A program made the position numbers and the translations under genes. The notes beneath the pieces are model-generated. The model ran no database searches and was not told the DNA's origin. It saw nothing but the letters and a program-made list of their open reading frames with translations. Shown here piece by piece: positions 10,146 to 21,674 of a stretch of DNA of 64,000 bases. How positions within the stretch are numbered: position 1 is the first letter of the stretch; the number at the start of each line of letters is the position of its first letter. The stretch covers positions 91,317-155,316 of the forward strand of contig RHPI01000575.1 of NCBI GenBank assembly GCA_009103225.1, given 5' to 3'. The DNA is from Chlorokybus atmophyticus. Lineage: Eukaryota > Streptophyta > Chlorokybophyceae > Chlorokybales > Chlorokybaceae.

Positions 10146-13100
10146 ATGCCACGTCCATGTCGATCACCTCACCATCAAGCTCTTCCCTTCACGTGGCTGC
10201 TACTTCTTCTTCTATTATCACCACTCCTCTTCACCTCAGCAACAGCAACAACAACAACACTCCAGGCTGGATCCCCTGTTAACACCAACCTTGGATCAAA
10301 TGATACAGCCGCCTGGGCTTGGGACACCCCACAGCCAGGCACACAGATGCGGTAAGAACATCATGTTGGTTTGTTGCCTGTTGTTGTGTCAACTATGCTG
10401 GTAAGTGTTGTCAAACTCAAGTTGTTGCTGTGTGTCAAACTGTAGTTTGGATGTGGTGTCTTTGTCGCCTTCACTCTCCTTCACTTTGATGAGTTCCTCT
10501 GCTGGCGGCAATCACACGCTTTCCTCCCTGACTCTCACTCCCAACAACAACCACAACAACAACCACGATATCAAGTACTATGCGTGGGCGCTGGTTCATG
10601 TCACTCAGCAGCAAGAAGAGGGGAGTTATGGGTTGACTGTGGCGAGCAATGTGCAGGGAGGCAATTACAGCCTCGCCTTGACAGTGAGTGTGGTTGCGTG
10701 TGTGTGTGTTTGTATGTGTGCGCGCGCGCGGGGTATACTGAGTGCAATCCCTGTTTACCGCGCGCGCGTGTGGATGCGTATGTGTGCGTGCATGTGTGCG
10801 GTTGCATTTTGCGTGCATGCGTGTATCGTTGCACACATGTACAGTGTCAATGTTTGTTGTCACTCAGGCAACGTCTGCTTGGCCAACTGCGTTGGTACCC
10901 GGGTCTGATACCCGTGGAACTGCGATAGCGGGCCTGCGCTCGTACTACAACATCGAAGCCGGGAGCGCATCGATATCAACGGGCTTCGTGCGTTACAGTT
11001 TTACTTTTCAGGGGTACTCTCAAACGCCGGTGTCGATATCGGTCTCTCCTTCGATTTCAACAACTTATCAGGAGTCTCACCCTCTCGGTCTGGTATCAAC
11101 CACCCAGCCCGTGAGTGGGGTTGTGTACGCGAATGCACTCACGAGCCTGGACGCCTACATTGCCGGCATACTCGACTGCAGGCAAGTGCATTAACGTGTT
11201 GTTGCAACGGACACACGCCTGTGCGCCACACAAACGCACACATCCATGCGCACGCACACGCGCATGTGCACACGCGCGCACACGCACACGCACCGATACC
11301 AACTCGCTCCGTCCAGTGCGTACGCGGCGATATCAGGCGTGTCCTGCGTCGCCACGCCACTATCCTACTTCCTGACTCTCTCTGCGACACAACAACAAGT
11401 GGACACACTCTCCGTCGATGCGCCGGCGTTGCATCGCACCAACACGACGCTGTTCCAGTTGAGTGGGGTTGATGTTGATGTTGGTGATGTCGTTGCCGTG
11501 CGGGTGGAGAGCGAGAGTGGCGTGAGCGTGAGAGTGTATGTTGGGGATGCGTGGACATACGACACAACAAGCGCAAAGGTGAGTGTACTCTCGCTGTTGT
11601 TAGTATCGACATGATGGCTGATATCAGTGCTTTTTCCAGGTGTATCGGGACACTTGCACTAACTGCAGCTTTGTCCTTCTCCCCGATATCGCTGGTGCTG
11701 CGGATGGCGTGTACATCGTTGTTACGGGTGTTGAGGTTGTGAAAGAGTTCTCCATATCGGTCGTGAGATTGGGCCCAGCGTGCGGCTTCCGACCAACATG
11801 CTCAGCATGTCTCAAGGTGTTGCAGAGGTTGCGCATGCACGCACGTGGCATGCACATGAACACCGCACGCGCACGTGTGTGTGCACACACGTGGGCTTGC
11901 GCATACACATGTGCATGCGCAAGCCCATGCATGACCAACCCAACATGTCACAGGATATTGGAGACGTGCGCTGCGAGTGGTGCGACGGCGTGTGCACGTC
12001 ACCATCAGACTCCACATACGCCTCCCTCTCCTGTAACGCAAATGCGGACACCTGTCCCGAGAGCGATGTCTGCACCACGTACACTTCCAGCAGCACCGGT
12101 GATATCGCCGCCGGCTGCGAGGCGTGCCTGACCCATGACAGCTGCGCGTGGTGCGGGAAGGAAGGCTATCCTGGTCTCTGCGTGAGCAGCAACATGTGGG
12201 TGGTGTCATGGTTATGTTACTGGTAGACACAGATGCGTGCACACGTTCATGCCAACACTGTGCGTGTGTCTGTGGACAGTGGCAACAAAGGCGTGTGTCC
12301 ACTGTGGGCGTTATCTAGCAACTCCAGCAGCAATATCACTGCCACATGCAACCAGCTGTCAACTCTCCCTCCAGCGATATCCCCTTCTCCTTCTCCATCC
12401 TCTCCTCCACCGATACCTCCTTCTCCCTCTGTATCACCCTCTCCTTCTCTCTCTCCACCATCCTACCCTCACGTCGATATCGGCACCCAGTGGTGGGCAA
12501 CCATCGCCGATACAAACCAGACCGCAGGGGCCGAGTGCGATATCGGCTCCATCATCCAGGGCAATGCTGCCATAGTCACGCTTGAAGTGCAGAGGGTGGG
12601 AGTGATGTCCGGGTCTCAGATGCGGATAGCGGCTGGGTTTGAGTCTGGTGGGATGAGGCAATCGCTTGGAATTGGATCTCAATATCAGATGTTCTCCATC
12701 GGGGTGCCGCCGATATCAGTCACTGCCCAGCAGCAAGGATATCGGAGTGTGTACTGGCTCGCAAGTGGGCAAGGAACAGTAAGTACACTACCTTCACAGT
12801 CGTGCTGGGCTTGAGGGTGACATCATTAACCACACACGCACACACGCACGTGCGCGTGCACACATATGCATGTACATGCACACACACTCTGCATATACAG
12901 GTGGGTGTTCTTGTTGGTGTTGTGGACAGCAACATCAAGGTGCCGGCTTACGCAAACAAGACGAGCGGTGATGGTGGTATGACTGACAAGCTCACACATG
13001 CATCTTGTGTTGGGAAAGCGTGTTGTATTGCATACTAACACATGTGTTTGGGCGTGACAGATGTTGTGATGAGTCAGAGAGGCTACGCATGCTGCGGCGC

Positions 13101-14721
13101 GCCTCTCTACTACACTCTTGCCATTGCCAATTCCAACAAAGTGACGAGCAATGAGGGCCTTGTCACCCATGTCCAGGTAGGTATATCGTGCACGCGTACG
13201 TGCATGCATGTCAGTGCGCGCGTGAGCGCGTGCATGATAGCGTGGTAAGTAGGTGCGTGTGCACATGCATGCATGTGCGTACATGCGTGTGCACGTGTGT
13301 ACGCACACGCAGACGTGTGTGTGCCTCTTCATGTACATTGATTTGGGTGTATGTGCACGTGAACACGCATGCAATGCAGTCCCACCTATTTAGGTGACGG
13401 TATCTGTCACCCTGGGCGCAATGACAATCAGCACATGGAGCCAAACACAACAACAACAACAACAACAAACCAACTTCAACCGTACAACTACCGCGAGCAC
13501 CGCAAGCGAGGGCGTCCTGTTGCTGGACGCCTCATCTCTCCCTCTCACCCTCACACTCCAGGCGAGACACACACGCACACGCACACCCCCTCGCACACAA
13601 TGCTCTGTCACACCAACAACCATAAGCTAGTAACGACCATAAGCTGATATTGCTTGCTGCAGGCGGATTCAACGGTGCCGATATCGTACGAGTTGAGTGT
13701 TATGGCAGTCTCTTATGAGGATGAAGCTGGGTCCAACAACAACAGCAAGGGAGAGGGGACGTCTGTGCCGGCGTGGGCGTGGGGACTCATCAGCATTGCC
13801 ATCGGCATCGGCCTGGTAAAGAGAGAGAACATGGCATGCACATGCGCAACACATACGCATGCACGCACACAGATACATGCGCTCATCACACGCAACGACC
13901 CGCGCATGCACGCGCGCACACACACACGCACACACATATGCGGGAGCGTGCTTCTGCACGTGCACGTGCACCTACTCCTGTTGCAAACAACATACCAATA
14001 TCTTGCTGTGCTCACAGGGTGCGGTCGTTGTAGTTGCGGCTCTCCTCACCCGCCGCATCGCTCGCCACCTCCGCAAGCGTCGATACCGTCGCACCGGCGA
14101 GGGCAAGAATAACGTTAGCGAGGGAGGAGAGGGTGAGGAGGGCAATGAGACAATGCCAGTCGAGGTGAGAGACTGAGTAGTTACCATGTTGGGCAACATG
14201 TCATCAACACAACAAGCACAGGTCCCTGCGGCTGCGGGTGCGGGTTTCTTCACGCACGAGGGCAAGGCGCAGCACGGCAGGACAAAGTACTCGCTGCGGG
14301 TGCGGACGGCACCCATGGCGGGTGAGGAGCGTGACAGGCAAGTCAATTGTGTGTATATGAGTATATGTGTGTGTGTGGGTATGTGCAAACAATGCGAAAC
14401 GGAAAGGCACATGTGTGGGTATGTGCGTCACCTCCTGACCTTTACTACTCTGCTGCAGCTCTGTGGAGAATGCGGACAACATGTGGACTAATGCAGCCTT
14501 CGAGAGCCCGCGACAGGAGGACACCAACACAGGGTGAGCACACGTGATACAGCAGACTCTCTTTACCGATGTTGGGTCGCTGCTTAGTGGTTCCGTTGCA
14601 CAGTGATGTGGCGCTGCGTACGCGAGCGGCGTTGGAGTCGCCGCGAGGGAGCCTCGCGAGGGGAGGCGAGGGGGCGGGAGAGGGGGAGGAGGTCGAGAGG
14701 CTGCCTTGGAGAGAGACGTAG
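10146..14721 (+). CDS. Type I membrane protein with PSI-like cysteine motif, 15 exons
   Basis: Exons are 10146-10351, 10446-10683, 10868-11181, 11317-11578, 11640-11816, 11954-12195, 12280-12778, 12901-12976, 13061-13176, 13394-13561, 13663-13815, 14018-14164, 14222-14337, 14459-14533 and 14604-14721: 2907 nt, 968 residues, TAG stop. Introns 3, 10 and 13 begin with GC; the other eleven begin with GT. Residues 1-32 are a signal peptide with a seven-leucine core. The Ser/Thr/Val-rich ectodomain looks like repeated beta-sandwich modules. At about residues 400-480 lies a cysteine cluster of plexin-semaphorin-integrin (PSI) type (CEWCDG ... CEACLTHDSCAWC). A Pro/Ser-rich linker follows. One membrane helix near residues 803-825 is followed by RRIARHLRKRRYRR, a stop-transfer signal, and an acidic, Gly-rich cytoplasmic tail of about 130 residues. 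The architecture suggests a surface receptor or adhesion protein; the ligand is unknown. The exons carry many GATATC sites. The first 1.9 kb is duplicated at 552-2487. Confidence 0.85.
11893..11926. other. Intronic hairpin in the membrane-protein gene
   Basis: Inside intron 5, gggcttgcgcat pairs perfectly with atgcgcaagccc across a ten-base loop. Directly upstream, cacgtgtgtg and cacacacgtg (11872-11893) form a second stem. Both are embedded in alternating purine-pyrimidine sequence. They could fold in the pre-mRNA and shorten the distance between splice sites; function is inference. Confidence 0.7.
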
Positions 14722-15248
14722 AGCGCGTGCTGTACATGTGTAGGTAAAGCATTGTTGAATTGTTGTGTTTGTTTTGCTGGTGCGCGGGCGTGCGGGCGTG
14801 TATGTCACATTGGTTGGCTCCCCTCCCTTGCAGCAGTCTGACATGCTGACAGTGCGTATCGCGGTGTGTCTTCCTCATACATTGGTACATGACTTATTAC
14901 ATGGCAGCACACTCATCAGCACCACTCACCACTACAGGAGATCCCCCAAACTGCTAATGACATAAGTGACACGGGAATTTAATGCCATCTTTGAGTGTTA
15001 ACACCGAGGTCAGGTGTTAATCGCCGAGACAGAACAGAGTGCAGGTGAAGTTTGATGCTGAGTTGAGCGCAGTGTACGACATGCAATATTTCACAAAACC
15101 AGATCAACATCGCCTTGACACTGGCAGCACATCAACAACTATCACAAAAAGTACAAACCGAGACAGTCCTTGCCTAAATGTTGCACCATTCGATTCTGTA
15201 AACATGGGGCTTTGGGAAGGGATGCACAGGCTGAATCACACGGCAGAA
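14722..15248. other. Convergent intergenic region
   Basis: This is the 3' side of the plus-strand membrane-protein gene and of the minus-strand aldo-keto reductase. No additional gene is supported. Confidence 0.5.
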
Positions 15249-17582
15249 CTAGTGGCCCACTTGTTTCATCATGGCTGGACTCTTGCGCTCACCAGCCACT
15301 CCAATGCTGTCCACAATCGCCCTCACAGCTGACAAATCCTCCTTCGACAGCTGGAGCACAATGCAAAAGCCACACTATATGTCAGTCAGTCTGTAATGAT
15401 CTTAGCTAGTACGATAAGCATAATACCTGGACGCTTCCACCGGCAATGTTTTCCAGCAGGTACTTCTCCCGCTTCGTGCCCGGGATGGGAATGAAGCAGG
15501 GGTCCTGCGCAAGCACCCATGCCAGCACGAGCTGCGCGGACGTCACGCCTGCGCAACAGACAGCCAACGAGCATAAAGAGACTGTTACCAACCTTTACGC
15601 ACAATCAGACCATGCTGTGATGTATCACCAAGTACTGTATGTAATGCACTGGCTGTCAGTACCTTTCTGTTTTGCCAGTTCTTGGAACTTTTCAGCCAGC
15701 TGCACGTTCTTGTAGAAGTTGTCTCCCTGGAAGCGCGGGCTGAGGGCCAGACGGAAGTCATTCTGCGCCAAGTCTTGAGGGCTCTGCACAGCAGTGTCAG
15801 TTCCATATGAAACCAGGCCAATCACAGGCACACACACGCGCACGCGCGCGCAGGCCTTGGAAAAAGCACATAGAACACATACTCGTGCCATACCTTGAAT
15901 CTGCCTGTCAGAAAGCCATTGCCCTGGATCAAGCAGAGCGCATTGTTAGCAGCCAGTTAATTGAGGCGTTATATTGGAGATATAAAACCTCTGATTATCA
16001 GTATCCTGAAAACTGATACTTACTTACCAGCGGTGAGTATGCCACAACAGACACACCGAGCTCTCTCGCTGCATCCAGTATGCCATTCTCCTCTATATCA
16101 AGCGTCCAAGGAGAGAACCTGTTTCATCTGCCATGCTGTGAGAGGCAGGATGCATGATCGTGATGTCCACACCCCTTGACATTGATATTGAGTGTGACTT
16201 ACTCCATCTGAACTGCTGTGATGGGATGCACTTTGTGCGCCCGTCTGAGCGTCTCGGCAGAGCACTCTGAGAGACCCAAAAACCTGCAAGAAGTGGAAAT
16301 GACAACATGATTGATGGCTATGAGCTTGCATGCGTACTTACAAAAACCTAGCGCACCTGACTTTTCCATCATGCACCAGGTCTGCCATTGCGCCCACCGT
16401 GTCCTCGATCGGCACAGTGGGGTCCACTCTATGCTGCAACAAACCAAAAGCGCAGTGTGTACAAGTTGGCCCAAGGTGAGTGAGTTACTTGGTTGGTTGC
16501 CAAGTAGCATGCGCTGGATTGCACACGTGCATGCGTGCGTGTGGACAGAGCTGCACACGTGTATACACTTGTACGCGTGCGTTGCACATGTGTACACCAA
16601 CGGCTGTGTATGTTAGTGTGTATGCGTGCGAAAGCAGCCGGGACTGCAATGCAATGTGAAGAGAGAGGATCACACGTACTTGATAGTACAGGTCGATGCA
16701 GTCGACTCCCAGGCGGTCCAGACTGGCCTGGCACGCTTGCTTGACGTAGCTCGGGCTGCCGTCCACCGCACCGCCGGCCTTGAAGCCGAACTTGGTGCAG
16801 ATGAACACCTCGTCACGCCTGTCCTTGAGTATCTGTCCATCCAAGGGAAGACATGTCACAATAGTCCACAACCATACTCGTTGGGTTTGTTGTTGTTGGG
16901 TTCTACCTTTCCAACTAAGCGCTCGTTGTGGCCTCCTCCATACGCGTCCGCCGAGTCCCAAAAGTTGCATTTGTAATCGAGGGCGGTGTTCAACAGCCGC
17001 AGCGACTCCTCCTCATCTGCAAAGCATAGCAGCCAGAAAAAATATCACCATGCCAGCCACACACACACACGCTTAGCAACGCATACACTTGTTGTGACTT
17101 GACGCAGACTTCCATCTACGGGCGCATGTGATCAAATAACCTCAATGCATGATCGAGAGGGCGACACAGTGCCGACTTGAAGTGCAGCAAGGTGCAAGTC
17201 AGCTTGCTATTTGATCTTGTGTGTTCATACAGTGCATGCATGTGTCACACTGCAGTCTGCACCTGCATTGCCGTAAGCTCCGCTGAGTCCCATGCAGCCC
17301 AATCCAATGGCCGACACCTCAGGTCCATCTCGGCCGAGTCTCCTCGTGGGCAACTGCTGCTGCACAGCTTCTGCCATCGCCTTCACTGGTGGTTGCGCAC
17401 TGCAACTGTGTCTCCTGCACCGCAACAACGCTTCAGCACACTGCGCAATGCATACAAGTTGTTGTGAAAGAAGGAGCAAGCAGCAAGCAGACACAGCCTC
17501 ACCTGCTGGTCTCCAACGCTAGATGCAGCTGCCCGCAGCTCCGGCCTGGCCTCAACACCGCCACCGCCGCTGCCGCCAGCAT
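15249..17582 (-). CDS. Aldo-keto reductase with plastid-type leader, 11 exons
   Basis: Exons (minus) are 17582-17503, 17414-17263, 17016-16907, 16832-16680, 16433-16357, 16283-16203, 16118-16028, 15923-15894, 15783-15663, 15548-15427 and 15350-15249: 1119 nt, 372 residues. The first 45 or so residues are Ala-, Arg- and Ser-rich without acidic residues, like a transit peptide; an internal Met (MAEAVQQQ) would give a cytosolic form. The core is a complete NADPH-dependent AKR barrel: [12 protein letters not shown] near the start, catalytic Asp and Tyr in DSADAYGGG, Lys in ICTKFGF, His in YYQHRVDP, then [28 protein letters not shown] and a cofactor loop with [14 protein letters not shown]. This is the plant/bacterial auxin-induced-protein or perakine-reductase-like subgroup; the substrate cannot be told from sequence. 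It is divergent from, and shares an upstream region with, the hydrolase gene at 17826. Confidence is high in family and splice chain, moderate in location. Confidence 0.93.
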
Positions 17583-17825
17583 GAGAGTGACGCTACGGCA
17601 CGCAGCAGCATCAAGCTGGAAGCAGCAGGACACACACGGACAAACAAAAAACCAAGGAGTATCCGGGAAACACTATTCAGGCTGCCGTCAGTCCAGTCCA
17701 TTTAGCTACGTAACCGAACCCCAAAACTATTCCCCATATCCCCGATCACTAGTCGCTCCGATTGCTTGTCAACAATTAAACCCCAGAAAGGCTGGGCTTA
17801 GTTTGAGTTGGTTGTTGGCTTGGGC
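17583..17825. promoter_or_regulatory. Shared bidirectional promoter region
   Basis: The 243 bases between the two start codons must hold both 5' UTRs and the promoters of the aldo-keto reductase and the alpha/beta hydrolase. I see no consensus TATA box. Co-regulation of the pair is inferred from the arrangement only. Confidence 0.6.
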
Positions 17826-19740
17826 ATGGCTGCGCGTGTCGCCGGCGGCGGCGGTGGGGGGCTGCTAGGCCGCCTAGCCGGGAGCAGCAGCTTGACAAAG
17901 CCATGGCATGCGGCTGGGGCTGTGAGGTTCATCTCCTCCACGTCTCCTCCTCCTCTGGTGGCGTATGAGGTGGCCGGCGGCGAGGAGAAGGCAGAGAATG
18001 GCAAAACGGCGCTGCTCATACACGGCCTGCTGGGAAACGGACGCAACTGGCGAACGTTCGCGAGGAGATTGGCATCCGAACTTGGTACAACGCACGCACG
18101 CACGCACTCTGTGTTGGTGCATGCATTGCATGCCGTGCATGCTGCGTGATAGATTGATGATGCTGTCTGTGCTCATTGCATGCCAGACTGCTCACCTCAT
18201 TGATGACTAGCGTTTCCTTGTAGCCAAATACACGCAATGCATTCTGGGGCATCGCCGTGTTTGCCTGACTTGTCCTGTGCGTTTGGTCAGGCAGTGATTG
18301 GAGGATAGTAATGGTGGACCTGCGCAACCACGGCCAAACAGCAGCACTGCCAGGTGAGACACTCAGGACTGTGCACGCTTACAGACATACAAAACTATAC
18401 ACCCCAACTCTAATCTTTGCTCTCCAGGCTTTGACCCGCCGCACACGATCGCCTCCTCAGCCTCAGACCTGATCTCCCTCGCCGAGTCGCCGGACATCGC
18501 TTCCCCAGACGTCGTTATTGGCCACTCGCTCGGTGGCAAGGTGCTAATCCAGTGGGGGCTGAGACAGGGGATGCCAAGGTTGAGGAGGTCTCAGTAGGAA
18601 CAGGAGCTTGCTGTTTGTTGAGTCAATTGTGTGCGAGTGGAGTGGTGACTCGTACGGTGGTGTGTGATCTGCTGCACACAGGTTGCGTTGGAGTACCTGA
18701 AGCAAGCGGTTGAAAAGAAGTCGAAACGCATCCAGCAGGCAAGTGAGTCAAGGCCAATTAAGACTACCTCCCAGTGCATGCAAGCGATAGAAACTAATGT
18801 GGCAACCCTTCGTCCTTTCTGGTGCAGGTCTGGGTGTTGGACTCAATCCCAAATGCAGTGCAGGTAAGGCTTTGCCCCCNNNNNNNNNNNNNNNNNNNNN
18901 NNNNNNNNNNNNNNNNNNNNNNNNNNNNNNNNNNNNNNNNNNNNNNNNNNNNNNNNNNNNNNNNNNNNNCCCCCCCCCCCAAATTGATCACACACGCACA
19001 AAACTTAGTCTACTTTCTCCACTGCAGGAGTCACAGGACATAGGTGATGTGCCTCGTGTGCTTCGCACTCTGCAACAACTACCACAGGAAATTCATAGCC
19101 GGAGGTACCCCTGATCCCAGCCAATCTGTTTGTGAACTGGAGGGTTGTGAGAGACAGTTTTGCACCAAAGGTTTCACTAAGACAACCAGTGTCCCTCAGG
19201 TGGTTAGTGGACCAGATGACCGCCAAAGGCTTCTCCAAGATGCTGGTGGACTGGATGGCCAGCAACCTGATGCGCAAGCATCCTGACGCAGCAGAACCGC
19301 TCGTTTGGACTTTTAACTTGGAAGGTGCCTCAGACATGTATGCATCTTACAGGTAAGCTCCTTCACACGCCTTCCGTTGCTGTGTGTTGGACATCCGTCT
19401 TCATGACCAGTGCAACTATGTTCCCAGGAGGGAAGACTACGTGAAATTCCTTGAGGAGGGCGTGCCGCAAGGTTGGTGTCGTGTGAACAGTCTGTTGGCA
19501 ACTGCATCAGTCTCATCTGGATCGTCTACTTTCGCAGATACAGCTGTAAACATTGTGCGGGCAGAACGAAGTGACCGATGGACGCCGCAAGTGTTGACTT
19601 CCCTGGAAAGGTTGAGCAAAGCCAGGCCGAATGTTGCGCTACATACGTTGCCCAAGGCAGGCCACTGGCTGCATGTAGATAATCCGATCGGGCTGCAGCA
19701 GCTGCTGGTGCCTAAATTGAAGCAGGTGACAGCCAACTGA
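17826..19740 (+). CDS. ABHD11-like alpha/beta hydrolase with organelle leader, 9 exons
   Basis: Exons are 17826-18084, 18309-18353, 18428-18540, 18682-18738, 18828-18863, 19028-19104, 19200-19352, 19428-19471 and 19538-19740: 987 nt, 328 residues, TGA stop. Intron 4 starts with GC (CAG|GCAAGT); intron 5 contains the N gap, yet the frame joins cleanly across it, so no exon seems lost. A Gly/Arg/Ser leader of about 40 residues suggests mitochondrial or plastid import. Then come LLIHGLLGNGRNW (oxyanion loop), VMVDLRNHGQT, the nucleophile elbow GHSLGG, WVLDSIPNA, an acidic catalytic candidate in IVRAERSDRW and the catalytic His in AGHWLHVDNP. This order is typical of the ABHD11/YbfF group of serine hydrolases acting on esters; the real substrate is unknown. 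Divergently paired with the aldo-keto reductase. Confidence 0.92.
18880..18969. other. Assembly gap flanked by poly-C
   Basis: Ninety Ns inside intron 5 of the hydrolase gene, preceded by CCCCC and followed by eleven C. The gap most likely stands for a C homopolymer that could not be sequenced through. Confidence 0.9.
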
Positions 19741-20896
19741 TGGCGTGATCAACTCCATCACAGGTAGTTTTGCATGACACCAGGGGTGAACTGGTTGAAA
19801 CGCATGCAAGAACGTCAGTAATATACAGCTATGATGTAACACTACACCACAAGTTCTCAAGAAAAGCACATCTGGTAGCACAGTTGTCATGCGTATTCTT
19901 GGTTGTATCAACTTACATTAGTGACTGGCAAGTACGGGTGATGTAGATACTGTGTAGAAAGAGCACTCCGATGGCACATCCATTTATCACAAGTCCGTGC
20001 CAGCATTGTACATCGGGATGAGCACCACACCCGGTAACCTTTGGTGTAGGCCCGGTGGCGCGGCAAGTGCAAGGGAGTAGTGTAGCTGTGTGGTGAGGTA
20101 TCGCTACAACCCATCCTCTACTTTCTTGCCCTATAATACCCTATGCATGTGCATATGCATAGGGTATTAGTCATATTTGCAAGAATGCAAGCATGCATGC
20201 AGTCCGTGCTCATAGCAGCCAACAGTTACAGGCACACACAAGCTAGCAAGGCAATACACTTACATTACACCAGGGCTAATCTACTACTATGCGCTAAGCG
20301 ACCTATGCGCAATGCCGTTGGTGAGGGCAGCAGCGACAGCAAACACCAACCAACCAACCAACCAAATTGAGTTCACAAGCGTAGGCAAAGTTAGCGTTGA
20401 AGCAGAGGGTTTGGTGTGGACGCACAGCAAGGACGTGTGATGTGGTTTGTGTGTGATGGTGTGCTATGCTCTACGCCTGCCCTCTTCGGCTCCACTCTCT
20501 CCCCCGCTCTGATGTTGCTCTGGCGGCTCGTATTGCGCCAGCAGCACAGCAGTAGTCTTAAATCGTAGTCAGTAGTTGTTCATAGGCTAGTTTCATGTCG
20601 TCAGTCAGTCATAAAGCAGTCAGCATGATGCCATGGCATTGTGTACACTCGCAGCACAATAGCGATAGCTACAAGGCAGACTTTATCAAACTGCATGAGG
20701 GCAGACAAGCTGCTCCCCTCATATATGAGCTCACCTGCACCTACCTGTCACCCTAATTGCCTCGCAATCACACCTACGGGTTGTTGCGGATGCCCTCACA
20801 AGCTTTGACCACCTGCATATACAAATTCAATGGTGAGAGGTCATAAATGTACCTATTTGCCTTACCATCTTCGCCCTCAGGTCACGGTTTCTATGG
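19741..20896. other. Intergenic, one perfect hairpin
   Basis: No gene seen. At 20134-20169 taataccctatgcat and its exact complement atgcatagggtatta flank a six-base loop, a 15-bp perfect stem. It could be a terminator-like fold or the end of a small mobile element; no matching partner was found nearby. Confidence 0.6.
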
Positions 20897-21346
20897 CTAT
20901 ATAAACACATGGCTGCTATCAGCCATTTTGAAGAGGGAATGGGGGCTGAATGTGCATACTCTAATGAACCTGACATATTGCGACACAACCACGTTCATCT
21001 TAGTAACAGTGCCGAGATCAGATAATTGATGCGGAGCCCGCAACACAGGCACGGACTGAAATGCTGGCTCCCACAACTTGTTATACAACCTGGTGCAAAC
21101 ACCATGGTTAGATGTCTGAAAGATCAGCAATTCCAGAAAGGGCACTGCTGTTTTAGATGCTGTTTGTGGTAGGGTCAGCATGTTCTGTGGGTAAATACCA
21201 CCAGCAAGTGCAGCATCTGCCATGTACATGAACTCGGGGAACTTTGGCAACGCAATCACTAGCAAGTCATCCATAAATCGTCGGACACAGTGTGCCAGCC
21301 TGAGGAAAAGGGGCCTATCCACAGGGGTTGCAACCGTCGCGGCCAC
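20897..21346 (-). pseudogene. Reverse transcriptase fragment
   Basis: A 149-codon minus-strand frame carries RRFMDDLLVI, an RT palm motif with the catalytic Asp pair, followed by a short strand and then PFLELLIF. Its second half (LYNKLWEPAF; RAPHQLSD; VSQYVRFIRVC) resembles the thumb region of Penelope-like or related RTs, where a Ser-Gln plus aromatic-Arg segment follows the palm. No fingers domain, endonuclease or repeats were recognised on either side, so it is a truncated remnant. Confidence 0.6.
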
Positions 21347-21674
21347 CTGAGCTCATAAGCAAAAAGGTTCTGCATTTGATGTACAACTTGCTTGCGCATC
21401 TTGCTCTATCGTTGGGTTTGCATCATCGCCACTATATAAGGTTGAAATATCAGATCTTATACAGCATGATGTCAATTGCACAATAAGAGTCAGCAAGCAA
21501 TGCATCGTAGAATGCATACCCGATAGCAGGTATTGACAAGCCTTGCATTACTCGCATGAAATGACTTCAATCAACATTGAAGACTACTCACCACATTCTT
21601 CGGTAGCATTCAACGGTGGCATGCAACCACATGATCAATGCGGTGTGCCTTGCATGCATGAACCCGCCTGCATT

